In this document: positions 35,254 through 46,779 of the stretch, one piece after another
How positions within the stretch are numbered: the first letter of the stretch is position 1
Layout of the letters: each line of letters begins with the position of its first letter
DNA from: Nymphalis io
Taxonomy: Eukaryota; Arthropoda; Insecta; Lepidoptera; Nymphalidae
NCBI RefSeq assembly: GCF_905147045.1
Contig: NC_065888.1
Location: 6,205,001 to 6,269,000 of the forward strand
Length of the DNA stretch: 64,000 nucleotides
Direction of reading: 5' to 3'
Program-made: the position numbers and the translations under genes
Notes under the pieces: generated by a model
Database searches by the model: none
The model's input: the letters and a program-made list of their open reading frames with translations, nothing else
What the model was told of the DNA's origin: nothing

Positions 35254-35861
35254 AGAGTGTCTATATACTATCTACATAAACCCTTAGACGAATTATTAAG
35301 AACACTTAATTTTGTTATTTACTATGAACATGATTTCACAGTAAACACGATTTAATTTTGATTATCCATTGGGTGATTTACCATTAGGTAAGTCAGTTAT
35401 ACGTTTCAGGTAAACATCTTCTAAGAAACAGTCTAACGTGTTAATTGTGCATTCACCGAGCATATTACCATACGCACCCCATGCTGTATCCTGCAAATGC
35501 AAAACCTCTCTGAACCGACGACTTAACGCCAATCACGGCTTTGCGACACCCAATACAGGCTGGCGGGCGGATTAATTGAATAAATTTGCATTTCATCCAG
35601 TAACATTTCCATTTGTTTGAAATTATCACTACGTACAGTGGAGCATTATTAAGTGCACAGCGTGAGGTTATTGGACAAGAATAATTCGATTTTAATATAC
35701 TGATGTAGATTTATTGTCATTATCATTTTTTGATCTACAATACTGCTAGTTGATATTTATTGAGGTGTGTTTTATGAATAAGCACATAAAATTGTGCTTT
35801 TAAGGAATGTAAGTCTTAAATATTTTAAAATTCCACAGATTTGTGCATTAAAATTATTGTA
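35254..35861. other. Noncoding DNA with octamer-like sites
   Basis: A unique, balanced block at 35440-35680. It contains 'atgcaaaa' at 35497-35504 and a perfect octamer 'atttgcat' at 35584-35591, beside 'attaattgaata'. No repeat or coding sequence. A regulatory role is only a guess. Confidence 0.3.
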
Positions 35862-35891
35862 TTCTTTTCCTTTTTATTATAGGTAGATGTA
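35862..35891 (-). mobile_element. SINE-A tail part, left of a SINE-B insertion
   Basis: Poly(T)-rich start ('ttcttttcctttttattata') then 'ggtagatgta', the usual inverted SINE-A 3' end. It continues after the SINE-B at 36211. The last 14 bp are the target duplication. Confidence 0.7.
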
Positions 35892-36196
35892 AAAAGCCGA
35901 GATGGCCCTGTGGTAAGAACGCGTGAATCTTAACCGATGATCGTGGGTTCAAACCCGGGCAAGCACCACTGGATTTTCATGTGCTTAATTTGTGATTATA
36001 ATTCATCTCGTGCTTTACGGTGAAGGAAAAAATCGTGAGGAAACCTGCATGTGTCTAATTTCACTGAAGTTCTGCCACATGTGAATTCTACCAACCCGCA
36101 TTGGAGCAGCGTGGTGGAATAAGCTCCAAACCTTCTCCTCAAAAAGAGGAGAGGAGGCCTTTAGCCCAGCAGTGGGACATTCACAGGCTGTTACGG
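35892..36196 (+). mobile_element. SINE-B full-length insertion inside SINE-A
   Basis: Head with A box ('gatggccctgtggtaagaac') and B box ('gggttcaaacccgggcaag'), complete body, tail 'gcccagcagtgggacattc' and 'aggctgttac'. The 14-bp 'tataggtagatgta' at 35878-35891 is repeated at 36197-36210. It is close to the window consensus, so it is relatively young. Confidence 0.93.
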
Positions 36197-36285
36197 TATA
36201 GGTAGATGTACGAGGTGATACCTGTTGGTAAGTGATCACCACTGCCCATAGACATTCGCGCCGTAGGAATATTAATACCGCACTG
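36197..36285 (-). mobile_element. SINE-A remainder, right of the SINE-B insertion
   Basis: After the duplicated 14 bp, the inverted SINE-A continues with 'cgaggtgatacctgttggta', 'agtgatcaccactgccca' and 'tagacattcgcgccgtagg', then fades. Confidence 0.75.
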
Positions 36286-37311
36286 ATATAATTGAAAATT
36301 AAAATTTATTGATATTTTATGCTCTACCACATATAAGATAAGATTATACTGATAATAATAATACCATAGATAAGATCATTACTATTAATATTTTATACAT
36401 ATTATAAAAATATAATAGGAAGGTTATATGTATGGCATTTTATTTTTCATGGACTTAGATTATGTTTACAAAAAAACGTTCAAGTTTTCAAACAAACTTT
36501 ATAAATTCAAAAGATATAATTATTACTATATCTTTCCCTTATTGATATAAATAACATTGTATGTTTGGAACATGTTTATATGTATCACGTTAGTGGTTTC
36601 TATTTAAAACTATAAGTGATGAATTTATATTTCAGGATTTATATTTATCCCATAATATATTGTTCCATAATAATTTATTTTATTATCAATATCTAAATTA
36701 TATCCCTAAGCTGTAGTTGTACTTTTACTTAATACTTCACTTTTTTCTCTCTGGACAAATATTCTTTTGGAACATAAAGTAGTAATATATTTAATATTAA
36801 TTTACCTTGTTGAACTTTTTCCTTCCTATGTAAAAGGAAATTTCATAATTCGGACCTGCATAAGGCCGCACCAGTAATAGGGATTTTGTGCGATAGCCGA
36901 GTAGAACGTGTGACCTCAGAGACTGGAACGATTAGTGAAACGTTTGAGTTTCAGAATATGAACGTGATTTTGAATTAATTACAATATTATAGTGTACCAC
37001 AGATGGTTAGGAATATTCTTGAAATAGTTGTTCTATATTTTAGTTATTATTTCTCGTAAAAACAATGTGATTATTTTTGGACGTGTGGAAATAAATTAGA
37101 TAAATATTTATTTCATTACAACAATATTTAATAATTTTCAGTGAGATTAAATATGGAAAACGAGACTAACTGAAGCTATGACTAGAGATATTAGATAAAG
37201 AGGAACACAGTTCGAATGAATGAGGGTAACTAATTGTAAAAAATAAAGTTCAAAATATTTCTAAAGCATTTATAAGTTGCTATTTAAACGGCAAAATATA
37301 TTTTAAAATAA
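36286..37311. other. AT-rich noncoding DNA
   Basis: No gene or repeat recognised. A balanced patch at 36860-36960 is unassigned. Confidence 0.45.
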
Positions 37312-37532
37312 AGTAACAGCCTGTAAATTTCCCACGGCTGTGTTAATGCTTCCTCTCGTCTTGAAGAGGATTAGAGCCACATCTCTTCAGTGTGGATTGG
37401 TGGTTACACACGATGCAAAATTTCATCTAATACAATGTTTTCCTTCACCACAAAACACGATATGAATTATATTCCCAAATTAGGCATATGATTATTCAAC
37501 TGTACTAAGCCGGGCTTGAACCGCAATCTTAG
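37312..37532 (-). mobile_element. SINE-B, decayed copy
   Basis: Inverted tail 'gtaacagcctgtaaatttcc', body 'gttttccttcaccacaaaac', B-box region 'aagccgggcttgaaccgc'. The A box is lost. Confidence 0.75.
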
Positions 37533-38137
37533 TTTAAAATATATATTGGTCATTGGTGAATTTGGACACTTATTTCTCAAATTTTAAAAATATGGTATAA
37601 GTATTGAGTTGTTAGTTTTTTAATTCAAATAGAGATTTAAAAAAATTACACACAAATTACACACCAGATGCTTAAGAAGTAATATTTTGATTTATCACCA
37701 AAAAACTTAAGCTAAAGTCAGAACGTGAATTAATTAAAATACGATTATATAACAATAAATAACAAAGTATATAAGGTTAAATAAAATAGATACATCCACT
37801 ACATTAAATAAGATATGAAACTTTTAGTAAAGTCTTTGTTTTAACGCATCCCCCAGTTTCCCTTAGCCGCAGTGCTCACTATCTGAAATTGCTCCGCTCT
37901 CAGACAATGTAAGGCGAGAATGCATTTAAGAAAATCAAAACACATATACGACAACCGCAAACCGGATATTCAATACGAATCCAATCTCTTACGTAAGAAA
38001 CAGTTTGGCTTAACACTTTATAAAATATATATGTATTTTGAAGTGATAGTATTTTTTTCAAGACATATTATTTATGTATTTACGGACGATAGCAAATTAG
38101 TTAAAGCAAGTGCCAGTTTAACTTTTAATATTTGAAA
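37533..38137. other. Noncoding DNA
   Basis: Unique; balanced at 37840-38010. A 71-codon frame at 37920-38135 is without recognisable domain and counted as chance. Confidence 0.4.
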
Positions 38138-38302
38138 ACTAGTTTCAGCCCGCGGATGCGCTCGCGTGTTGGCAGGTATTAGGTTTCCTATATGCTTTTC
38201 TAGACCATTCACAATGTGTATGCAAAATTTTATGATGACCTGTTGAGTGTTTAAAACGTGAAAGCGTAACAAATAAAATCACATTCGCCTTTATAATATT
38301 TG
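38138..38302 (+). repeat. Repeat E copy
   Basis: Starts 'actagtttcagcccgcgg', then 'tttcctatatgcttttct', 'gcaaaattttatgatgacc', 'acgtgaaagcgtaaca' and ends 'cctttataatattt'. Same motif order as 24.2 kb. Confidence 0.6.
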
Positions 38303-38703
38303 GATACAAATTCATTTTCATACCCGATCCTAATGCTAGAAGTATTAATTCTAAATCCTTTATTTCATTATTAAAATATCTCATATATTTAATTTTACCG
38401 CAATAGAAAATATACTCGTGTATTCATGAACTCACATTTTCAAAGGGCATTATAATCTTAAGCACTCTTATTATGTAAAATCCCCGAAAGTTATGTTAGT
38501 ACAAGTTAGAATCCTGAAGATCAATTTAGTTGAAGCACTAGCTGAGAGCTATCTGGGTTGAATTTGCATCCCCTTGAGACATGAATAGTCATAGCCAATC
38601 TCAGTGCAATAACTTAAAATTTATTCAACATATAATACTTACTATATATAACATAAAATGGTAAATATACGCTCATCAAATAAAACAAATAGTTAATAAG
38701 AAT
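38303..38703. other. AT-rich noncoding DNA
   Basis: Nothing recognised. Confidence 0.45.
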
Positions 38704-38984
38704 ATAGTAACAGCCTTTTCCACTATTGGCCTCCTTGTTGGTCTGTTTGTTCACCAACCTACCATCCCTCGATAAGAACGAGTTGTTAATGAACAATCAT
38801 GTGGCAAATTTGTATCTGACATTGCACTTTAGCTCACGACATTTTTTTTACCGGCGATCATAAGTATATGATTAATCAAAAAAAAATATTATATCAAAAT
38901 TCAATTTTGTTTGATTGGGCTTGAACCTGCGATAGTCGGTTCAGATTCACGTGTTCTAACCATTGGGTCATCTCGGACCCATAG
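38704..38984 (-). mobile_element. SINE-B, strongly diverged
   Basis: Inverted tail near 38706 ('agtaacagccttttccacta', 'ggcctcc'). Inverted head at 38915-38980 with B-box region 'gggcttgaacctgcga' and A-box region 'ctaaccattgggtcatctcg'. The middle is unrecognisable. Confidence 0.65.
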
Positions 38985-39403
38985 TTAAATAATAACTATA
39001 TAACTATAATATATCAGACATTAGTCTTTTATTACGTAGTATTAATATCTTATTAAAATCAAATGGCTATGTAGTCGATGAGCGTCCCTCTTTTCAATTA
39101 GTACCCTAAATCCACCTCTAATGCTCATTCCTTGGAAAAATTCAGTAATATCTTAAACGATTTGGGGTATAGGGGAATTCGCTACCTAATGAAATCCTTC
39201 GACTAATAGAGGGAAAAGAAACGAAGGATAATGATATTCTTATAAAAGGAACCATAGCTGATCATTTTCGTATTTATGATAAACCGATTTCTTATTAACT
39301 AAATGATAATTTTAAAATAACAATACATAAATTCGTGTTGCAAAATCATTAATTGAATAAAGTATATATACTTTATACATAATAATGTATTTTAATTATA
39401 ATT
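38985..39403. other. Noncoding DNA
   Basis: No gene or repeat recognised. Confidence 0.4.
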
Positions 39404-39525
39404 TGCAGCGGACTGACAATTAGGCCAGATGAGAAGTGGTCACCACCGTCCATAGACATTGACGTTGTAAGAAATGTTAATCAACCAAATTCCTTATATC
39501 GATATTGCGTCAGTAACCTTGGTAA
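39404..39525 (-). mobile_element. SINE-A part, left of a SINE-C insertion
   Basis: Inverted SINE-A: 'ggccagatgagaagtggtca', 'gtccatagacattgacg', 'gtaaccttggtaa'. It is interrupted at 39525 by SINE-C and continues at 39901. Confidence 0.75.
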
Positions 39526-39888
39526 AACTGCCTCGTTGGTTTAGTGGCTTGATGTAAGGGCGCAGACCCGCAGGTCCTTGGTTCAATTCCCAGGTTGGGC
39601 CAATTAAAAGTTATTGGGTAATTCTGTCAGAAAATTCTCAGTAGCAGCTCGAAGTCTGGAAGTTGAAAGTGTGTCCACTCCCGTGCCTCTGAAAACACCT
39701 ATGGTCCTGCACCTGAACTCTTTCCGATCGTGTCGGATAGCCGTCCCATCGGATTATGAGAGTTAGGGAGTAGAGAATTCACCTGTGTTTACGCACACAC
39801 TTGTGCACTATAATACCTCCTGCGTAGTTGGCTAATCACCCTTGAGGTGGGCCGCTGTGACCGAAATCGGTCTGGAGGACATTATTAT
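39526..39888 (+). mobile_element. SINE-C full-length insertion inside SINE-A
   Basis: tRNA-like head: A-box region 'cctcgttggtttagtggctt' and B box 'ggttcaattcccaggttgg'. The body has 'gtagcagctcgaagtctgg' and 'acgcacacacttgtgcac', ending 'ctggaggacattatta'. The 12-bp 'taaccttggtaa' at 39514-39525 recurs at 39889-39900. This is the most complete SINE-C in the window. Confidence 0.92.
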
Positions 39889-40010
39889 TAACCTTGGTAA
39901 CAAGAAGCTATATCCCTCGTGCCTGTAATTACATTGCCTTACTCTTCAAACTGGAACACAATAATACTAAGTATATCTTTTTAGTGGTAAAAAATATGAT
40001 AAGTCAGAGC
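39889..40010 (-). mobile_element. SINE-A remainder, right of the SINE-C insertion
   Basis: After the duplicated 12 bp, SINE-A resumes with 'ctcgtgcctgtaattacatt', 'aaactggaacacaataatac' and 'atatgataagtcagagc'. Confidence 0.75.
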
Positions 40011-41447
40011 TTTTATTTGATTTATATACAACCTTTCACCTATATATAAAGATTGGCTAGTATACAGCCAATTATGTGTTTTTGTAATAAATGTAGGACA
40101 TAAGTATATAATGTCATCCTGACCAAGTTTTTTCATAGCGGCTATTAACAACTGGCCAATTGATGAAGAAATATTATTCTACACAAGAGTCGTGTATTCA
40201 AGCTAGCCGTTAGACCTTTTGGTAATTTATACCTACATTTGAAAAACTAAAATATAGTGACTTTATAGTTTCATTCTTGCAGTAGACACAAGCTAATATC
40301 AATCGTAGATTTTTATTATTTATACTCTTTGAGTCTCTTTGACTCTCTCTTTTTCCTTATTCTAAGATTTCGTCTACTGACATTTCTAAATGAGCTCGGT
40401 TTATATCAATTGGTTGGCAACAATCATCATCATACTGTAAAATCATCAATCATTGTCTACAACGGTTGCCTGTAAAATATACTCCAAAAAGGTTTCCCAA
40501 GGAACCTCCTTCATAATCACAAAATCAAAGAGTATCACTTCACAAGAAAATAAATTTAGTAAAGATGAAAAAACATAATAATACTACATAATAAAACTAA
40601 AAATGTTATATATTTTCTCATAAGCTTCCGCTAAACGTTTTTTGTGCATAATCCATCAATGGTATATAAAGGGCGAGCGCAGGTCGAAAAATTAATTATC
40701 CCTGATGATGTGAGCGGGTATTTTATATACTGGTATGTTAGCAAAAACAACACCAATTTACATAATTAATCCGGTCTCAGCTATGTTTGTGACGCTCGTA
40801 AGCGGATTACACTGAACTTAATTGAATGGTGGTCACGAACGAATGAAAAGATTAACTTAAAATATTTATTCAATGATCTTACTTAAGTCACAAGAAACTT
40901 AAATAATTTCAACAGTAAATTATTAGTAATAAGAATTTGGGAATAGCATCTTATAAATATAACGTTTGATAAATTTGAGAAGTGGGCTATAATGTTACAA
41001 AAATATTCCATAATTGACTCATATATTTTGCTGTTTAATAAATTTTAGCTGAAACAGTAAGTAACTACATTTTATTTTAAATGAAATTGGTTATTGCACA
41101 GGCCGTCGTTTCAATCAATTGAAATTTTGTACGGCGTGACAGAACGATAAGGCTCACATTCGCTTGTAGACGAGATTTTGTCATAAGCCGATTAAGGCTG
41201 ACACTAGGCCTTCCAATTTGGCAAGCAAATCTCTTCGCACCTACCTACAATAAGGCTTTTGTGCAGGTGAAATTACACTGCGGATTGACAGTGGATAGGG
41301 CTTAAGATTTTTCGTTGCGAATGAGGTAACTGGTAAGTCTTACAGATATCTTATATGTATATAGACGTCTTTGTGAATATGATCTTTGCGAATATAAATT
41401 TGTATTTGAAAATTTATATTGATGTTTAAAAATATGTGATTTTTGAG
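40011..41447. other. Noncoding DNA with a TATA-like block
   Basis: Unique DNA, AT-rich with balanced patches at 40620-40830 and 41090-41330. 'ggtatataaagggcgagcgc' at 40661-40680 resembles a TATA box followed by GC-rich sequence, but no ORF follows. No repeat recognised. Confidence 0.35.
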
Positions 41448-41597
41448 GCAGAGGCGCAAGAGTGTACACATTTCCAAATTCCAGACTCCTGGCTACTGAA
41501 AATTTTCGACTAAAAAACCGTACAACTTTTTACTTAATCCAGGACCTCAGGATCTGCAGCCTTATATCTAGCCACTAGATCAACGAGGCAGGCAGTA
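41448..41597 (-). mobile_element. SINE-C head and body fragment
   Basis: Read on the minus strand: 'gcctcgttgatctagtggct', 'gcagatcctgaggtcctgg', 'ttcagtagccaggagtctgg', 'gtgtacactcttgcgcct'. The 3' half is absent. Confidence 0.75.
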
Positions 41598-43885
41598 GTT
41601 GTAATTATACCGACACATACAATCTGTATACCACAATAAAGCGGTTGTATCGCTGCTGGTAGTGTTTGGCGGTAGAATAATAGGAATGATGACAGTATTA
41701 AAGAATTAAAAAATAATTGATTTTAGAGAAGAAACTATTTTAAAAGGATTCTAAAAAATGATCCAATTTTAATATACACATTGAGATCAATAAGATTTTT
41801 AGTAAAATAAAAATATAAAATTCTACAATCGGCCATTTTAAATAACCGTTTCTCTTGAACAGTTGTTGTCTTTACGCGTTTCAAAATTAATTTTGCATCA
41901 TTTAATTAGTTGAGTCGTTATTCGCGTTTTTGTGAAGAAAATAAAACTTTCAAGATCTCAATGCTGGAACAAGGTTATGTTAAGGTAAATTCCTCTAATT
42001 TGCCCAGGATTTGTTGAAGTTAGGAGAGTTTTTTTCATCAAATAAAGACGTTTGCTTATCTGAATTTCGAAATGTGAAAACTTCCTTGTTAGTACATTTT
42101 TAGTTATCTTCAGTGTAATCATAGGTTTTCTTCTGTTTGCTATATAGTACTACTCGCATATGAAGAGCCCTAATATTTGAACCAGTAAGAACTTTTAAGA
42201 CAATATTTAATTTAGCTCCACTAGTACTGAATTTGTGAAATTACATATTCACGAATACTTCTATAAATCTCATATCATATCATAAATATATAATAAATCT
42301 TTATTAATCTCTGCCTTAATTTGCAATTTCTTCAAAATGTTCTGTAACCATACTATCTTTGAATTGCTTTTCACATTCTTCAAGAACTATCATCTTTCGT
42401 TTCTTACGTTTATATGGTCGTTCTGCTTTTGTAGATTGTTCTTCGATCTGGTTGGCATTCGAATGTATTTTTACACAGACAGACCGCACACCACTTGTAA
42501 ACTTTGGAATTCATTTTTAACCTTAGGAAATACGCAATAATTTCTTCGTTGAGTAATAGACACAATACACCGTTTATTTTTGTTTACTGAGGCGTGACGT
42601 CACGTGCAGGTGCCATGACACCTGTTGGTGTTTTCGAGCGACATTTAAAATAGGTAAATGAAAATGCAATTATTTGCGTAAACAGTTTATTACTGAAATA
42701 AAATTATTTTCAGTAATAGTAGACGTGTACCTACATTATAGAAGGTTATTTCAAAATCTGTCATCATGCCTATTGTCGAGACGGTAGTGTCTACTCACAC
42801 TTCACGAATTCAATAAGGATCAATTATTTACAATATATTAATACAACAGTATTTATTTATTTTGGAAACAATCGGTATATACCAAATTAAGTAATATATT
42901 AAAAAAACTTAACCAACAATTCTTCCCAATATTAAGTTAAAACATATTATATTACAGACAAATTTAAAAAGAAATAAGATGTATACATAAACAATACAAT
43001 GAAATATTTATTAAAGAAACAAATTAAGTAAGAAAAAAAAGAGACAGATAAAAAGAAATTCAATAAATATAAAAAGCAATTAACTTTATAATCCTGAAAT
43101 TAATATTATGATGCTCTTTGAAAAGAAAAACGTTCAAGCACATCAAACTACTTATCTCAATCAAAATAATGAAAAGATACACAGACAACAGACAGCAGAA
43201 AATTAATAGTTAACATAAAAAGGAATGCAATTGCAAATGCTTTATAAATCATTAACTAAACGTTGTACAATAATAAAAATAACTGTAATTAAAATATTTT
43301 TTAGGTTCACAATATTTTCCAATCATAATAACAGCCAGCTAGTATTGTTTTTTTTTTTATTCTTCTTAAACCACATTATGGAAACACCTTTATTTTGAAT
43401 TCACAAAACTAAATACACAAGTTAGAATAGGAAACCATTCAAGTGCTGCATTGGAGAGGTGAATATTTAATTGTTCTTGTTAGTTCGCTGTAAAGCGAGC
43501 TCTTGATAAAAGGAAAAGCTGAATTGTTATTTGCTTAAAAGGTATTTCATATTATTTTAAGGTATTTTTTAAAAATAACAACAAAAGTTTTCGTATCAAA
43601 AGAAATTAATATTGACAGTTTTATAAACTGAATTTCAAATTTAATGAATATAACGCCTAAAAGAAATATTTGTTATTATATAATAAGATTGATATCAATT
43701 GTTAAAGATTTTAGATACGGATATAAAATGTATTAATTTTTTTTTTGGTATTTTCTGTCTTATTTTATTTATTAGACAATATAATGTCTTATCTAAAGAA
43801 ATTACATTTCACTTTGATTGCTGGAAAATTGTTTCTTTATGGTAAATCCTATTTAATTTTTATTTGTAATTCAATTCGAACTAGT
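41598..43885. other. AT-rich noncoding DNA
   Basis: No gene. Contains the CRE/E-box cluster at 42595-42624 (separate entry). The rest is AT-rich, with an A-rich block at 42840-43320. Confidence 0.45.
42595..42624. promoter_or_regulatory. Candidate CRE plus E-box cluster
   Basis: 'tgacgtca' (42595-42602) overlaps 'cacgtg' (42601-42606), followed by 'caggtg' (42607-42612) and its inverse 'cacctg' (42619-42624). Four consensus-like sites fall within 30 bp. These match known bZIP and bHLH binding consensuses. Function is untested, and no gene start is visible nearby. Confidence 0.3.
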
Positions 43886-44052
43886 AATAAGAAAACATCA
43901 TAAGGAAACCTGCATATTTTACGTTAAAATTTTATATTATATATGTGTATCCAGCAACCCGCATTGGAACAGTGTAGTGAAATAAGCTCCAAGCTTTTTC
44001 ATTAAATGAAGTCTTTGCCCAGCTGTGGAACATTTTACATTTTTACTTTTTA
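43886..44052 (+). mobile_element. SINE-B, 5'-truncated and decayed
   Basis: Starts 'gaaaacatcataaggaaacc', then 'aacccgcattggaacagtg' and tail 'ttgcccagctgtggaac'. Confidence 0.7.
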
Positions 44053-44583
44053 CTTCGTGCAACTCATCTAGTTATTTTTTTTAATTAATCATATAAGCTT
44101 AATTTTTTTTGTTGCTTCATACCCTTACTAGACATAAGTTTGTTTCAACATTGCACTTTCCTCTTAAATAATTACAATAGTTAGTCGTAGTAGTGATTGA
44201 TATATTAGTTAAAATAAACGGGTAATAATTATTAGTTAAATATATCAAGAATAATAGTAAATACTTAAATATGAAACTATTGATTATTCATATTTTTATT
44301 TGTGGTAGACAAGAAAAAAATATATACGCGTGACTTTATATTTATTATATATCATATAATAAAAATATGTTAGTACAAACTCATTAATTGCTTAACAGTC
44401 AAACAATCATTTTTATTGCGTTAAGCCAGTTTTGAATGTTCAGTGAGCCATTTATTAAGTACAGTGTATTGTTAACAAGATATCTTAGTTCTCATTTTAG
44501 TAATATATCTCAAAAGGCCCGATCTGACTTTTGTATGGGTAAAAATATCCCATTGTATGCTCGTAAATCGCCAGTGTTCCTGT

Positions 44584-44625
<42 letters not shown>

Positions 44626-44917
44626 ATATTGTTTAGATTTATACATATATGCGACATTTACATATCCGATATTACTATGCATATAGCGTGAATTGTTCAA
44701 CAATTACAGTAAAGCAAACGATAATGGTACTATTGTGGTTGTTGTAGTGCTCCCAAATGTAATACGTATAGCTAATAGTAGTTAGTATATATGTAATGAG
44801 TCACAGGGGTATCTTAAGTAGGGACGAGGGCGTCAAAGCTTTGATGCCTAACGATAGACGTTCCGAATATTGAAACAAGAGTATATAGTCAATCTCAATT
44901 AACAGTAAATATTAACC
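44053..44917. other. AT-rich noncoding DNA
   Basis: Contains a (TA)n run at 44586-44622. Short frames crossing that run are artefacts of the repeat. A balanced patch at 44800-44880 is unassigned. Confidence 0.45.
44586..44622. repeat. (TA)n microsatellite, about 18 units
   Basis: 37 bp of uninterrupted TA repeats. Confidence 0.93.
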
Positions 44918-45068
44918 GAAAGCGGAAATAGCCCAGTGTAAAGAATAAGTGAATCCTAACAGAAAATCGTGGGTTCAAAACAGAATAACCAATGACTTTT
45001 CGTCATTGGATATGCTTAATTTATGTTTAAAATTTATCTCGTAGCTTGTAGCAGTAGGACATTTTAAT
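44918..45068 (+). mobile_element. SINE-B head fragment
   Basis: Head 'gcggaaatagcccagtgta', B-box 'cgtgggttcaaaacag', then 'ttggatatgcttaatttatg' and a short tail piece 'agcagtaggacatttt'. The middle of the element is deleted. Confidence 0.7.
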
Positions 45069-46779
45069 TACTGTTAAATTTAATGGCAACTAACCATCGA
45101 ATAGATTGCTCTTTGTCTGGTATATATAAAAGAACTCGACCTAAATCTATTAATTATGGTTAGCAGTCTTTATTATTTGTACATAGATACGACTAATAAC
45201 TACGCTACTATTACAATACAAACGTCGCAGTGTGACGCCACTTTAAAAGCAGTAGTTGGCCAATTAAGTATTATTACGGAATTTGTCTCCATTACAGAAC
45301 GTTGGACATGCGATGTCTCTATCTAGCTTTTATCCACTTTCTAAAAAGAAGTAGTTTTTCAATTAAGACACTTTTTTGTTATCGCTAAGTGTGAACCTAC
45401 TTGTATTGACTTCGTATTATAAATTGGGTAGAATTAATATAATTATATAAGCAGTAAAAATATGTAAGCGTAACATTTCTAACCTTGACAAACTAATAAT
45501 CATGTTGGCATCTTAAAAATCCGACTGTGGTCTTATTTTGGCAAATATTTATATATATATATTTATGTTAAAAATAATACATATCTTTATGATTTTTATT
45601 ATCTAAGAACCATTATTTATTTTTTTAAGCCTAACGTATGTCAGTTTATAAGAACACGCAAATTTAAACAAACAGTAATGCGTTGAAATTCAAACAATTA
45701 TTAAATTGTGTATATAATTCTTCTCGTGCTTTTTTTTTCATTTTTTATACCTTTCGTGCGTCAAAGGAACGACACCTTTAGTATTTTAAATTCTCGCATT
45801 GAAACCGTAATGGAAAAAACGGGATTTAGGTTAATTAAAAAGTTAATTTCATTCAATTGAGGCGACTGCTACATTAGTAAAAGTCGTTTAAAAAAACTCG
45901 AACTGGATCGACTTTCTTGCAAATTGTAAAGGTAGAGATTTTTAATGAAATTACAAAAAATATTTATTTTTGCTTTTTTTTACTAACAGGTTCGTTTGTA
46001 ATTGTTTAATTTGGGTATTATTTTGTATTATCACTTTTCGGAAGGATTTGTGAGAATCTATCCGAGTGATTACTATTAACTCACCTATTATTTCGCCAAT
46101 TTATTACTTTGTACTAATGTATCTCACTTTAAAAAGTGAGTGATTTAATGAAGCACTGGGAGTATATCATCAAATATTATTTTATTGGTGGCGCATTAAC
46201 TTTGGAAGAAGTTTAATCTAAAAAAAATCTTGAAGTGCTAAATGTATGTCTAGAGCATAGTAGACTTATCATCAGGAGGCTAATTAAAAAAAAAGTTAAA
46301 ACTTATGTAGTTAGTATTTGGAAGTTTTGTATTCTGCTGTATAAATGTTTGTCAGCGTTTCTTTTATCTTGCTGACCAAGAACAAATAAGGTTAATATAG
46401 ATTCCAAATAAGTGTCATCTTGCGCCTGTCTGTCATGTCTATCAATAAAATATAGTACAGTGAAAAGAACCTAGCCTAATCGAGTGTAATTTGTAATACT
46501 GAGAATTATTCAAATTTAATTTTTCATTTTTTTTTATACTTCATTAATATAAACTAATAAAATCTTGTAAGCTAGTAAGAAGAAATCATAATTTTTTTTT
46601 ATTTATAAAAAGTTTTTAATTGCTCATAAGTTTTTTTAACATCAAATATACATTTTTTAAAGCTGAAATTGTTCATGATATTATGATGTTCTAAGAAAAG
46701 TGAATTAAATATTACGTCTTCTAAACGAGTAGGATTTTAAAACATCCAAGCATTGACAATTTTATTTAATTAGTAATAT
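45069..46779. other. AT-rich noncoding DNA
   Basis: No gene or repeat recognised apart from short homopolymers and AT runs. Confidence 0.45.

Noticed and set aside
39526..39600. tRNA gene at the start of SINE-C
   Set aside because: A tRNA-like head attached to a repeated SINE body with a 12-bp target duplication; no independent tRNA end is seen.
41630..41690. SINE-A fragment
   Set aside because: Only a short 'ggcggtagaataatagg' similarity; too weak to separate from chance.
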